From Symsagittifera roscoffensis (lineage: Eukaryota > Xenacoelomorpha > Acoela > Convolutidae), in the NCBI RefSeq assembly GCF_963678635.1, contig NC_087066.1:45125624-45189623 (forward strand): 64,000 nucleotides of DNA, written 5' to 3'. A program made the translations under genes and the position numbers. Each line of letters begins with the position of its first letter. Within the stretch, counting starts at the first letter, position 1. The notes beneath the pieces were generated by a model. That model worked only from the letters and a program-made list of their open reading frames with translations. It did no database searches and was not told where the DNA came from. Positions 12,501-22,500 of this stretch are shown in pieces.

Positions 12501-15500
12501 CATCAATCGACCCATTCTGATGATTAATTAAGGCACTTAATTTTGCGTTAAAAATTTAAGAAGAAAAACTAAAACACACCTGAAAACAGAGTTTTTCTCT
12601 CCATTTTCAAAAAACTCAAATTACTGAGAAAAAGCTATAGAAAAGCAAGCTATATCAAAAATCATATATAAGTGTCAGAGGAGCTTTGCAACATTTGCGA
12701 TAAAATGGAAGCGTAGCATTGCAAGCTAACGAATAGAAAAAAGACGGAAATCTAAGATACCAATCTTAGTTTTAGAAAGATAGTTCAGAGACAACACCCG
12801 CATTAAAGAAACTTTTAACAATTATCGAGCGGCCACTAAGCCAACATTACGAGATAGGAAGACCATTGAGCCGCAAAGCATGCCATAAAAAAGTTGTCTT
12901 ACAAAAAATTTGAGCGACTAACTTTTCAAAATTTGAAATTTCACAACACAATCTATCTCAAAATTTTGTTTAAAACAAAAACCCATTCTGTTGGGAAATG
13001 TGAAAAGCTGGAAAATATGAAAACTAAATTTTACATTCGAAACTAGAAGTCAATCACGTTTTTGGGGACCTTTATACTTTTGCTGTTCGATAGCGGAGTT
13101 TGCCTTCCATTCAACCAAGGAAATGAATTGAACTTATAAAGAAATCAAAAGTCAAACCGCAAAAAGTAAACTTAAACCTGAACAAGTTTTTCAGAAAAAC
13201 GAAAAAAAAAAACAAAAAAAAAAATCAAAACCATCGCGAGCAATATAAGAGTCCGAACTACATTCAGTCTCTTAGAATTTACCACAAAAACCCTGTTACA
13301 CTTGTAAAAACAAGACAAAAGTGCAAAACGAAGCTCTGTAAGTTCAAGAAAATTTAGAAAAACCCATTGAATTTTTCCAAAAACTTAACAAATCAAGCTT
13401 CAAAAGAAAGCTGGGAAAACTATGGCATTCGAACCCTGCCTCTAGTTGGATAAAGGCTCTTTAAAAGTTCACATTGAAAATGGGGAGGAACTTTGTCTTC
13501 GGGTTTGTTTTAGTTTTTTTTTCATGCAAAGCGGGTACCACAAACGACCATCGGAATAGGACGAGTAATATAATATCGTAAATCCCATTCAATCGTGATT
13601 CAAAAAACTTTTCAGAGTCGCGAAAAACAGGTTTGAAGTTTTTGATTTCATGATTTTTTCGAGGGGAAAAAGTGAGCAAGCAGGTTTATTTTTTTTTCAA
13701 ACAAATTCAAATACACAAAACATTCATCGGAATAGTTCGAGTGATAAAGCACATTTCAACCCTTTCAAATGCGATTTGAACGACATTAAAAAATTTCGAA
13801 AACTTTTACCTTTCTCGAGAAAAACACGTTTGAAATTTTTGAGTTTTAGTCTAATATCGGGCGAGTAAGGCAAGCGAGTAGGTCTTATGGAAGAAAATTT
13901 TTCTTTTAAGTATTGCAAACTTAGTTTTAAACCAGGAAAATTAGTTTTGGAAGCTTCATTTAGCGCTTCCTTGGCAAAAAAACTTATACAATTTTTTCTT
14001 CATTTAATTTTTTTTTTCAATTCTTGTTTGTAATTATTTTGAAGACAATTGTAGTCTATTATGCCTAATGACTAACTGTCTACGCGTTTGATCAGTTGTC
14101 TCATCACAACAAGAACAAAAGTCGACTTCAATTTGAAAAAAAAACTTTTTTTAACCTTTGTGACTGTGTGGAACATTCTGTGGAATATGCACAATTCACT
14201 TATAGAGAAAAAAAAGAATGAATATTAAGAACACAGAGGCGAAGCTGAGCTTCGGACCACTTGTTTTACACAAGAAATCTCCTAAAATCAAAAGAAAATG
14301 CGTCTCAACTTAAAAAACTTGAATGAATTTTGTTGATAAAAAAACGTAGGCTAGAAAATTTTAGAAAAAATTCTATTGTAAATGTTAAAGAAATCAATTA
14401 TCTTCAAAACAAAAAAATGATTTGGGATCAATACTTCTATTTCTTTCTGATAACCAATAGATGAAAACGATAAGAAAACATTTCAATAAAAAAATTGAGT
14501 TATAAAAAATCCCAAATGTACTCAAATCTGTTCATTAAATCTTGCAACCAAACAATCTGCATATCCAACAAGAACAATCGGAGATAAAAAGCCCTATCCG
14601 CTAATTGCTATAAAAGAAAGCCAAAAAAAAACAAAAAAAAAACGATAAACAAAATTTCAAAAACCTGAATGCAAAAATTACAAACAATTTCCACAGAAAA
14701 AATCTGAAAAAACTTTAAAACCTATGAAAACCCAATTTCATCGAACATTATCAATAACGAATATTCTTTGCAACGGTAAAAGAGCTAGATTACAAGAAAA
14801 AATTTAAAAAAAAACCGCCAAGAAAGGAAATTTAAAAAAAAACGAAGTTTTTTTCAAAAATTTCAGCTTAGAAAAAAAAATACTCCTGATCTCGTTCAGA
14901 ACTTGCCGCCAACGTCCTTTGCAGAAAAAAAACCGAGCCAATCTTGCAAAAAAATCTGCAAATTTATCAATTTTTTTGACATAATGAAACACAGAGGCGA
15001 AGCGGAGCTTCGCACCACTTGCGATACAACACTACCATGAAAAAAGAAGATTTTTGAAAAAAAATAGGTCATATTAACTTTCATATGTCTCGATAGAAGT
15101 TAATTCCAGGCAAACATGCCAGACACCTGATTTTTAGATCAGCAATAATGGAACAAAATTTACGAAAAGAAACGAAGCCGACAATCTTTGAGCAGACACA
15201 AGTTGAGCCGACAAAAATAAGCTTTTATGAAAAGAAGTTCAAAGTCCCACCTTAAACAACAATGGACAAAAATTGCACTTGCAACTGCAATGTAAGATTT
15301 ATACAGCATAAGAAGAATCAGTGATGTGGCAACTAAGCCAACAATCTTTAAACTGAAACCTTTGAACCGAAAAAAAAAGATTTTTTGATTTCTTTAAGAA
15401 TCTTTCAAGTACCCCTTGCAACTAGAATGAACAGCACTTGCACTTGCAACTGCCATGAAAATTGCTTACTGCACAAAAAATCAGTGATTTGGCAACTAAG

Positions 15501-18500
15501 CCGACCATCTTTCAGCAGACACCAACAGAACCAAAAAAAAACTTTATAATTTTTTTTTAAATTTTACAAGTCCCCCCTTCAAGTAAGAATGAACAACACT
15601 TGCAATTGCAATTACAATTTAGCCAAAAAAACCTGAGCAATTGAACGAAAAACCAACAAATCAATTTTCTCGGATTTTTTTTTTTTCAATTTCCTTGATA
15701 CTTAAAAAAAAACAAAATCCGGCCACGACTCGAACCACAGACCTTAGGGGACAATGGCAACTGCTTTACATCTAGGCCAAGGGGATGCAAACTGGAACAT
15801 GTTAAGAGAAGGTATGAAGAGAAGATAAGTGAACAGAAGTGAGTCAACTGATTTTGTTAAACTAGTTTTTAACCGGAAAAAAGTCTATATTCCAGTTTGA
15901 TAACGCTTGCATATCGCAAGCGTAACAACATGTTAAACCATCAACTTCAATCGATTTAAAACAAACATTCTCAAACTAAAACACTTTTAACTAATTATAA
16001 CTTAAACCAGTTTCAAACAATTTAAGAATAAAAAAAGTCAGAAACTATGCATCCGCAAAAAAAATGAAAACTTTTTGCAAAAAAAAACTAAAATCCAGAA
16101 GAAAAATTGAAAAGTTTTTTTTTCTTTGAAAAAACTTTGGCGCCTATAAAAACCAGAAAACCATTAACTATGTTTACCCCTCAAAAAAAGAAGAAAAAAG
16201 TGCTTGAAAAATCTATCACCAAAATTACAGAATTAAACCGACAAAAATTGGGTTCAAATCAAAAAAGCCGACAAAAAAATACCATCTAAAAAAACTTTCA
16301 GCTGTAAAACAATTATCAATTCAGTCGTTGAAGCCAGCTGAATTACAGCTGTTAGACGTGCAAGTTGGGTAGAGATGAGATGCACAAACTCTAGTCATCT
16401 TATGGAGAAAGTTGTTTACGGGAAAAAAGTCAAGTACCCGATTGTAACACCCTTGCTTATCGCAAAAGTAACTAGGCATTTGAAGAGAAGCAAAAAAAAC
16501 TGATTATTTTTTAAAGCATTTTCGAAAATATAGACTGATGAATGAAATTTTCGAGGGAAAATCATCAGTTTGATAAGACTCGATTCGCTGGCAATGTTAG
16601 AAAAAAATTCACATTTTCCATAAAACAGATTTGAGCCTGAGCAACTTTCCTGAAAAATGGCACGGGCTAAATAAGTGTCTTCATTTCGTTTAATACTCAA
16701 GTTATTAGAACAAAAACCATTTCACCATCAAAACAGCAGTTTATAAACGAGCAGTACATGTTCTTGTTATTAATACTCTTCGGACGATTTTAGCTAAGAA
16801 ATGCGTCAATTTTTTTTAAGTAAACACCGTTACAAACCAGTACTTTGGCTCATGTTCGCACTGGCACTTCATGTAATGAGCCCATTTTTAAATCTCCTAC
16901 CTTGCTCTGCTTTTTTTGCATTTGTTCTGAGTTATCCTATTCAAACCTTCAAATGTTATCACTTGATGGGTTCCTTCGTCCGGACTGGCTTCCTCTGCTA
17001 TTTGTCAATATGCAATTTGTTAGCATTGAAAAAACATAGCCAACTGTCAGTTGGAAAAGAGTAAAGAACACAAGGAAAAGGAAAAAAATTTCACTTGTTT
17101 TCTTAATTTCAACTTTCGATTTTTAAAGAAAAAACATATGCTCATAAAAAATCTTTAATTTCAAGAACTATTTAAGATTGGTGCTTTTAAATAAAAGTAA
17201 TCCAATTTGAGAAAACTGTATCAATAAGTAAACTTTTAATTCTGCTGGGAAAAACATTAAAATCCACTTAAGACACTAAAAGTTGAATCATGTTTTTTGT
17301 GAACTTTTGCTGTTAGATAGTGGAGTTTGCCTTCCTTTTCCTTAAAGAAAAGCACTTATGAAAAAGAAATCAATAGCCGAGACTCACAAAAAAATTTGAG
17401 CGAGAACAGACTTTTCCCAAAAAAAATCACAAGTAAACAAAAAAAAATCGCCAAGACCTAAGTGAGATTTTTCACTACGTTTTTACTACGATCTAAGTGT
17501 TAAAGATCAAAAATACAAGTCAACAAAATTCAACTATCTTCGATAAAATTTCATTTTAGACAAACCATTGAAATTAAATTAGCAACCGAACCGAACATAT
17601 CTTACGAAGCGGAAACAAAGCCCACAATTTTTGAGCAGACACCAGTTTAGCCGCAAAAAAAATCATTTTGTACGACACGTTTCAAGTATCTCCTCTGCTT
17701 TTCGGTGAATCTCTCGAGCTTAAACAAGAAAAGCTGTGATCAAACAAAAGATTAACAACTTAACCAAATAGAGAGAGCCGAGAGAACCCTTCGAATACCA
17801 TGTCAAAAATCTCAGAAAAAAATTAACATTGCAGAATCATTTTTTTTTTCGGGAAAAAGAAACAGTCAACAGACAGTTGGAAAGGAGTCAATGAACGCAA
17901 GTGAACTGGGTCAATGAACGCAAAAAAGTCAAGTTTCGAATTTTAAAGAAAAAATAGATGCCCTTAAAACTCTTTCAAATTCTTCAACAATTAATTAAAA
18001 AGATTTTAAAAATTAAATTAACCCAATTTGAGAAAACTGGATCAAAACGTAAAATTTTTATTTCGCTGGGAAATTCGATAATTAAGTTCAACTTTCGAAA
18101 GTATAAGTCGATCACGTTTTTCGTGGCGCTTACGCTTTTGCTGCGTGACAGTGGAGTTTGCCTTCCTTTTAACAAAAGAAATGAACTGAACTTAAAAAAA
18201 AACCAAAAGTCATACCACAAACAATAAATTTGAGTCCGAACAAATGTTAAAAATTTTCCTGAAAAAAAAGAAAAACAATATATATCGCCTATGTAAGAGT
18301 CTGAACCACGTTCACATGCTATTAAAAAATTCGCTTGCCACAAAAAAAATTGTGATGTGACACAGCTTGTGATGTGACAAAGCTTGAGCATACACACGAA
18401 AGTCCCTCAATTCAATTTTTACCGGAAAACAATTCCAAGTTCATACACCCTCAAAAAAACAGGTTCCGGAGGAGCTCGAAACCCAGACCTTAAGGTGCAA

Positions 18501-19095
18501 ATGCAACCACGTTATCTCTAGGCCTTGTGAGAACGAACCTGGAAGTCGTTAAGGCTCAATAATAAAGCATGTGAGATTTGTAAGAAAAGATATTTACAGA
18601 AAAAAGTCTAGTTCCAGAGAGGACGCCAAGTTAAATCTCTTTGAGTTTCAAAAAAATTTAGGCGAATGAAATTGGATTGAATGAAATTAAATATTGAAAT
18701 AAATCGAAAGCAAACCGCAAAAATACAAAATTTGAGCGTGAACCATTTACTTTTTCCCCTGAAAAAAAAACCACAAAACCTACAAATATCTACCCTTCGT
18801 TCATTCACACTTAAAATTAGGACTGATAATTAATTTTAGGTTTAGGCTTGAGGGCATCAATAACGATAACTTTTCCGTATGCTGCTAAGTCTGAATGATT
18901 ACCTAGAAATCCAGTTACTATTGTTACAGGGACCTTTTGAGGGGCCTCGTTGATGCTTTCGCAAAGAAGATCAGGTATGTCCTCTTCAATCGTATCAGTC
19001 TAAAATACCATGATTTTCATACTTTTTATTATCTCCTTTCCCAAATTGATTTTATTCAAATAAACGTCCTTACCATTTTTCAGTTACATTGATAT
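3594..19095 (-). CDS. ZNG1: ZNG1/CBWD (COG0523, CobW family) zinc-transferase GTPase, 10 exons
   Basis: Ten exons on the minus strand: 19095-19074 (ATG at 19076), 18999-18903, 11920-11834, 11676-11583, 11461-11367, 11040-10905, 5859-5728, 4402-4300, 4115-3833 and 3643-3594 (TGA). Every junction is GT-AG and phases match at all nine introns, giving 359 aa. Visible motifs: P-loop GFLGAGKTT (about residues 31-39), the metal-binding CxCC in NGCLCCTV (C88, C90, C91), ETTGLANP (118-125), the guanine-specificity NKTD (182-185), and a C-terminal CobW domain (about 250-359, with ILRAKG and LQAVGELY). In this family GTP hydrolysis drives zinc transfer to methionine aminopeptidase METAP1. Human ZNG1 is about 395 aa, so length fits. 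The first ATG is followed directly by GTAAGG, so exon 1 codes only Met. Last exon is 50 bp and matches the human C-terminal pattern. Family assignment is very secure; the sixth (phase-2) junction across a 5-kb intron and the last short exon are inferred from sequence alone. Confidence 0.94.
4891..5170 (-). repeat. tRNA-derived SINE-like repeat, copy 1
   Basis: On the minus strand a tRNA-like head (4955-4891) has an A-box match TAGCGTAGAGGTAGG and B-box GGTTCGAACC, separated as in a tRNA gene. The flank at 4956-5170 (TTAGCATTGGCTGTACTTAA, CACATTTTGTCGCAACAA) is shared by copies near 28.1, 34.2 and 51.7 kb, so the whole block is one dispersed unit. Confidence 0.72.
6045..6115 (+). repeat. tRNA-like sequence in ZNG1 intron 6
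   Basis: Plus strand: CCGTGAC (6045-6051) pairs perfectly with GTCACGG (6109-6115). TGACCGAGTAATAAGAC resembles a Leu/Ser A-box, an 8-bp GCGGCCTT/AAGGTCGC stem holds loop TAACACT, and GCGGGTTCGAATCCCGT is a perfect T arm. Four extra bases between T arm and acceptor, and an A where U33 should be, argue for a SINE head or tRNA pseudogene. Confidence 0.5.
6290..6680 (+). repeat. Dispersed ~380-bp repeat (GGGTGGATCTAGGATTTT family)
   Basis: Shares ordered blocks with the reverse complement of 32480-32850: GGATCTAG-ATTTTC, GTCGACCAAA-TGATTTTC, GGCGC-TGTAGAAAA-TTTTAGGGTCA and GGGGGACCCA. A third partial copy lies at about 5460-5590. Open frames here are repeat-derived. Confidence 0.7.
7060..9880 (-). 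mobile_element. Degenerate non-LTR retrotransposon (Jockey/CR1-like LINE) in ZNG1 intron 6
   Basis: Minus-strand relic with broken frames. From 5' to 3': at 9876-9650 a hydrophobic run ending in the 2A-like NPGP (AGINSNPGP) and a CxxC-CxxC zinc finger ([22 protein letters not shown]); at about 9550-9160 the linker before RT ([22 protein letters not shown]); at 8867-8220 the reverse transcriptase ([39 protein letters not shown], and a degraded catalytic box SYADN); near 7880-7840 [12 protein letters not shown]; and at 7833-7279 the C-terminal region ([15 protein letters not shown]). The endonuclease domain expected between the zinc finger and the linker is missing. Many stops and frameshifts show it is dead. 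Lineage within Jockey/CR1 is not resolved. Confidence 0.85.
8396..8409. repeat. 14-bp G homopolymer inside the LINE relic
   Basis: Run of G, the longest in the window; the minus strand codes part of a Pro run in the broken RT frame. A matching C run (25025-25036) lies in RS-gene intron 2. Confidence 0.8.
10085..10400. repeat. Diverged repeat shared with 61570-61870
   Basis: Both stretches contain in order CTTTGCATGTAAT, AAAGCATAAAGCCA/AAAGTATAAAGCCA, CGAGATGTATTGA/CGAAATGTACTGA, TTCGATTCGTTTGAT/TTCGGTTCATTTGAT and ATCAAATGTCAAA/TCGAATGTCAAAG. Same orientation; the second lies next to the plus-strand LINE relic. Confidence 0.6.
10685..10775 (+). repeat. Tandem duplication of a ~47-bp unit
   Basis: TCAAGATAGGTTAACAATTA and TTCAAATAGAAAAAAA occur twice, nearly identical, separated by CTACGAATA. 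Confidence 0.85.
12064..12612 (+). repeat. Dispersed hairpin-ended repeat, copy A
   Basis: Begins AACAAGGATAGCTGGTTGCT with the short hairpin CTGTGCAAGTAGCACAG and ends near a decayed TCTCCATTTTC. Same family as 34812-35394 and 47613-48186. Confidence 0.6.
12990..13280 (+). repeat. 460-bp TATA-bearing repeat, right-half copy
   Basis: TTTTGCTGTTCGATAGCGGA, TTGCCTTCC, GAACTTATAAAGAAATCAAA and CAATATAAGAGTCCGAACTA. Left half missing. Confidence 0.55.
13467..14173 (-). repeat. Dispersed hairpin-ended repeat, decayed inverted copy
   Basis: Begins with TTGAAAATGGGGAGGAACTT followed by TTCGGGTTTG and GGGTACCACAAACGACCATC as in copy D; right end marked only by GTGGAACATTCTGTG. Includes two tandem-like blocks (GACCATCGGAATAGGACGAG and CATCGGAATAGTTCGAGTGA) about 190 bp apart. 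Confidence 0.45.
14990..15925. repeat. Dispersed CTTGCGATA/TATCGCAAG element with a different tRNA-like head
   Basis: Left end CACAGAGGCGAAGCGGAGCT with CACTTGCGATAC; right end ACGCTTGCATATCGCAAGCG followed by TAA. Internally there are three degenerate AGCCGACAATCTTTGAGCAG blocks (about 15.18, 15.34, 15.51 kb) and a minus-strand tRNA-like sequence at 15785-15721 with B-box GGTTCGAGTC and TGGCCTAGATG. Confidence 0.6.
17037..17487 (+). repeat. 460-bp TATA-bearing repeat
   Basis: Starts CCAACTGTCAGTTGG and ends near ACTACGTTTTTACTACG. Diagnostic middle block: TTGCTGTTAGATAGTGGAGT and TTTGCCTTCC. TATA motif degraded in this copy. Confidence 0.6.
17862..18335 (+). repeat. 460-bp TATA-bearing repeat
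   Basis: Starts CAACAGACAGTTGGAAAGGA, has GACAGTGGAGTTTGCCTTCC and GAACTGAACTT, and ends CGCCTATGTAAGAGTCTGAA then CACGTTCA. Only 375 bp after the preceding copy, same orientation. Confidence 0.65.
18460..18530 (-). repeat. tRNA-like sequence (SINE head), degenerate
   Basis: Minus strand has GGCCTAGAGATAACGTGG then GGTCTGGGTTTCGAGC, resembling A- and B-boxes of the copy at 15785-15721. The flank AAAAAAGTCTAGTTCC near 18.60 kb is the same as in that element. Anticodon arm not convincing. Confidence 0.45.
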
Positions 19096-19098
19096 CTG
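19096..19098 (-). other. 3' splice acceptor 19 nt before ZNG1 ATG (candidate trans-splice site)
   Basis: On the minus strand the pyrimidine-rich stretch CCTATTTCAG ends here, and only 19 nt separate it from the ATG at 19076. No exon is evident immediately upstream. The same layout recurs at four other genes in the window, which suggests addition of a spliced leader; an ordinary 5'-UTR intron is the alternative. Confidence 0.55.
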
Positions 19099-19573
19099 AA
19101 ATAGGAAAAAAAACTGAAAATGCGGCGACTTTGTTTCGATTTTCAAAACTTTTCAGAGGAGCACATGATTTTGTTCCTGAATTGAGTCTATCCCTATCTT
19201 TGTCAAAAGCTCAGTCGTTTGATGCCCATCGTAATCCTGTACAGTTAGCGAAAACAAAAATAAGGTAATCCAAAAAAGGCATTAATGACTTGAAAATCAA
19301 AAACTATTTCTGCGATGGTCAAGATGGTGAAATTTTAAACTGCAAGTCGACAGATGCAAACTTGTTCTTGTTTCATAATTTGCTTCTGGTTTCGTCGCAA
19401 CTTCATAATTTGAAAAAAAAAACAGATATTTGATAGTCTAACTTATTCATATCAATTTATTAAACAACGTGAATTATATTAACAACATTGAGAAAACAGC
19501 ATAAATAGTTTACGGGATTGAAATTTGATATAGTTTTTAGTTTGAGATGAAAATTGATTCTCTGCTTCAATCA
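19099..19573. other. Intergenic spacer between the RS-protein gene and ZNG1
   Basis: About 475 bp. It holds the poly(A) signal of the upstream gene near its distal end and AT-rich sequence without recognised coding content. It is short for this window, where other spacers are 3.5-7 kb, but longer than typical trans-spliced operon spacers. Confidence 0.6.
19456..19461 (-). terminator. AATAAA polyadenylation signal of the RS-protein gene
   Basis: AATAAA on the minus strand, about 113 nt downstream of the stop codon at 19574, within an AT-rich 3' UTR. Confidence 0.55.
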
Positions 19574-22500
19574 TCAGAGCATGGTCATGTTTAGATTGCT
19601 ATCTGGAGGCGGAAGCCTTGGTCGAGGTGGCATCATACCATTAGGCGGTCGCACTCCTTCATGGTAACCATTCATGTCTGGACGATACAGCATGCCATGT
19701 GGTTGCATCGAATGTCTTGGAGCAAAAGGCTGTTGTGACAGGGGTCTTATAGGCATGTTTACAGGTACGCCTCGAACGTAATTCTGAGGACCTCGGAAAG
19801 CCATTCTGTAATCTCCGACTGGAGGCCCCATCATGTGAGGTCTACCCATAAAATTGGGACCCCTTGGAGGCATTTGCATCTGATTGGGCATTTGTTGTTG
19901 CATATGCAGAGGCTGCAATGGAGGCTGCATCGGTGGTCTGGCTCTGGCTAATGGCGGTGGCCTGACTAAAGGAGTGAATGATCCATCTAAAACAGGTCTC
20001 ACGCCTCGTAATTTTGGACTGAAATGTCGTAAAGCTTTCGATATGAGCTGCGTCTCAGGTGTGAAACGCGGTTTGTAATTTGGATTCTTTGGACTTGATT
20101 CTGAACGTGACTGGTCTACTGAGGAATCGTCATGTTTTTCTCCTTCGCCGTCTTTGTTGTCGCCATCTTCGGTCTTTTCCTTTGTTTCTCCTTCTTCCGT
20201 GGTTTCGGTATTGCCATTGCTTACTATCTCCTGCTCTGGTTTTACACTGCTTGTAGCCATCAAAGGATTCACAGGTGATTCGAAAGTGGAATATTTTGGA
20301 AATGAGTGAACGACTATTGGGTTCAGCGGTGCAACTGTTGTTTGACACGCGTATGGCATCGCAGCATGACCAGTCACATTGATTGTCGTTGGGTGGCTTC
20401 CTGCTTCTTCTGTCTCGTGCTCCGTTGTTTCCTGGTTATCATCGGCCATCACGCCCAAGATTCGGCTCTTATACTCGTTTAAATCTAGGGACAGCGTGTT
20501 GCCTTGTTTTTGAGCAGCAGCTGAAGGACGGTGATCGACATCTAGTGTATTGTTCTGAATCTGACCAACAAGTTCTCTCATAAAGTTTTTAGTTGACCTT
20601 TGTTCCTCTTCCCGGTCGTTTTTCACAGGCGCTTTTGGCTTGGCATTACGGGTATCAGTACGCCTATCTCTTGATCTCGAACGAGAGTGAGATCGAAGCT
20701 TTCGTCTCGTGCGTCTATCTGATGACAGCGATCGTTTTCTAGTTACAGGACGCGTTTTAGATATTGATCGACGAGGAGGCGAACGATGCCTTGTATTCGA
20801 ACTTATTCGACTAGAGCGATCAGGTGATGAGTTGCGCCTTCTCCTGAATCTGCTGGAGTGAGGAGTTTCCGATTTATTACGTGAGACATTTTTTGTTCTC
20901 GAATTCGACCGTCTGCGATCATTAGCTCTGTTATCTCGAGGTGAACGCCTTCTGCTTTTCGGCGAATCTTTCGAGCTAAAACTAAAAAAACTTTAGCCAA
21001 ACAAAAGATTATTATCTTAAATAAACTGAGAGACGAGCGAGCCCTTCGCATAAATATGCAAAATCTCAGACAAAAATTAACATTGCAAATTTATTTTTTC
21101 ACGGAAAAAAACAGCCAACAGACACTTGGAAAGGAGTCAATGAACGCAAGAAAACTGAAAAATTATGATTCGCATTTTTTTGATAAAATCAACTCGATTT
21201 GAGAAACTTGATTACAAGGAAAAAATTTTATTCTGCTGGAAAATCTCAAAATTATATTCCTTTTTCTAAACTAGAAGTCGCTCATGTTTTCGCGACCTTT
21301 GATTTTGCTGTTCGATAGTTTGCCTTCCTTTTAACAAAGGAATGAACTGAACTTGAAAACAAACCAAAAGTCAAACCTCGAAAAAGTAAATTTGAGCCTG
21401 AACTAAATTTAAGACTATTCCTGGAACAAAATCGTCATGGCCTGTTTAAAAGTCTGAACGACGTTCATTGACTCTCAAACAAAATCTTGATTTTTGAATA
21501 GATTTTCTCAAGTTGGATTGGATTAATTTAGGCAACATGATAACGGTTAAAATTTTGTTGGGGTCATTCGCACCAATAAATATGCAAAATAATTGGACGT
21601 TTTCGATAAGGTTTTTGACCAAAAACTACGCACAAAAACACCGGATTTTCAACTTGTCATGTTTTAATAATTTTTCTACCCTTTTAATAAAATTGAGCCT
21701 TTTCGGACGTAACGAAAATGAGCGTGAGATTTTGAAATTTAAAAAAAACCTATCCTTTTAAACAGTAAAGCTGGCCTATTGTGTTTATCAGATCTTTACA
21801 AAATCAGCATACAAAATTTGCGACATTACTGTCATAAACTTGGTGGTATAAAAAAAACCGGATGAATAAAGAATAAAATTTTGAGGAGCAGTTTTAATGA
21901 AAGAGATTTTTTAGGAGTAAAACAATGTTTTCAGTTTGATGTGCTAACTGTCATAAAAACTACATCAAGTCCAACACATCTGAGAATAAACTAAGAAGCT
22001 CGTTGATGCTTTCAACTAGGTTCAATTAAAGCAATAATGTTCCGACTATTGAAAATGTCGAAAAACTTTGACTTTGTATTCGGATGTGTTTTAGTGTTTT
22101 TCTTCTCTTTGTTGTTTTCCACGCAAAATCAGGTACCAAAAATAATCATCGGATTGGGTCGAGTGGTATATCATATAAAAATCCTTGCGGTCGTGATTTG
22201 AACTGTTTTAAGAAAATACCCAAAAAATTCCTCAGTGCAGAAAAAAAAACGGTTTGGAGTTTTTGATTAAATTCGAGTGACTAAAGCGCGCGAGCAGGTC
22301 TATAATACTAACTTAAGACTTAAACTTTAACTCCAGGAAGTTTAGCTTTGTAGCGTATTCTCGACAACAAAAAGCTTTGAAAAAGACAAAATTGAAAAAA
22401 AAGAAAGAAAATAGACTGTTATGAATTTTAATGACTATTTTTGTTTATCGATTAACTTTGCGATCAAGCCAAAAGTCAAATATGCGTAATTCTCTTTTAT

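Larger units (their letters stand above)
11921..18902 (-). other. ZNG1 intron 2, 7.0 kb of repeats
   Basis: Contains, in order, a hairpin-ended repeat (12.06-12.61 kb), partial TATA-bearing repeat (13.0-13.3), an inverted hairpin repeat (13.47-14.17), palindromic GAAGCTGAGCTTCGG motifs (14.24, 14.99), the element at 14.99-15.93, and two TATA-bearing repeats (17.04-17.49, 17.86-18.34). A tRNA-like sequence follows at 18.46-18.53. No exon is needed here: the flanking phases join and complete GFLGAGKTT. Confidence 0.8.

Noticed and set aside
16801-17064. 87-residue hydrophobic open frame, plus strand
   Set aside because: Low-complexity hydrophobic translation of AT-rich intron DNA, overlaps a repeat, no splice or start context.
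19096-19573. Operon linking the RS gene and ZNG1
   Set aside because: Same strand and a trans-splice-like acceptor, but the 475-bp spacer with its own AATAAA is longer than typical operon gaps; evidence is insufficient.
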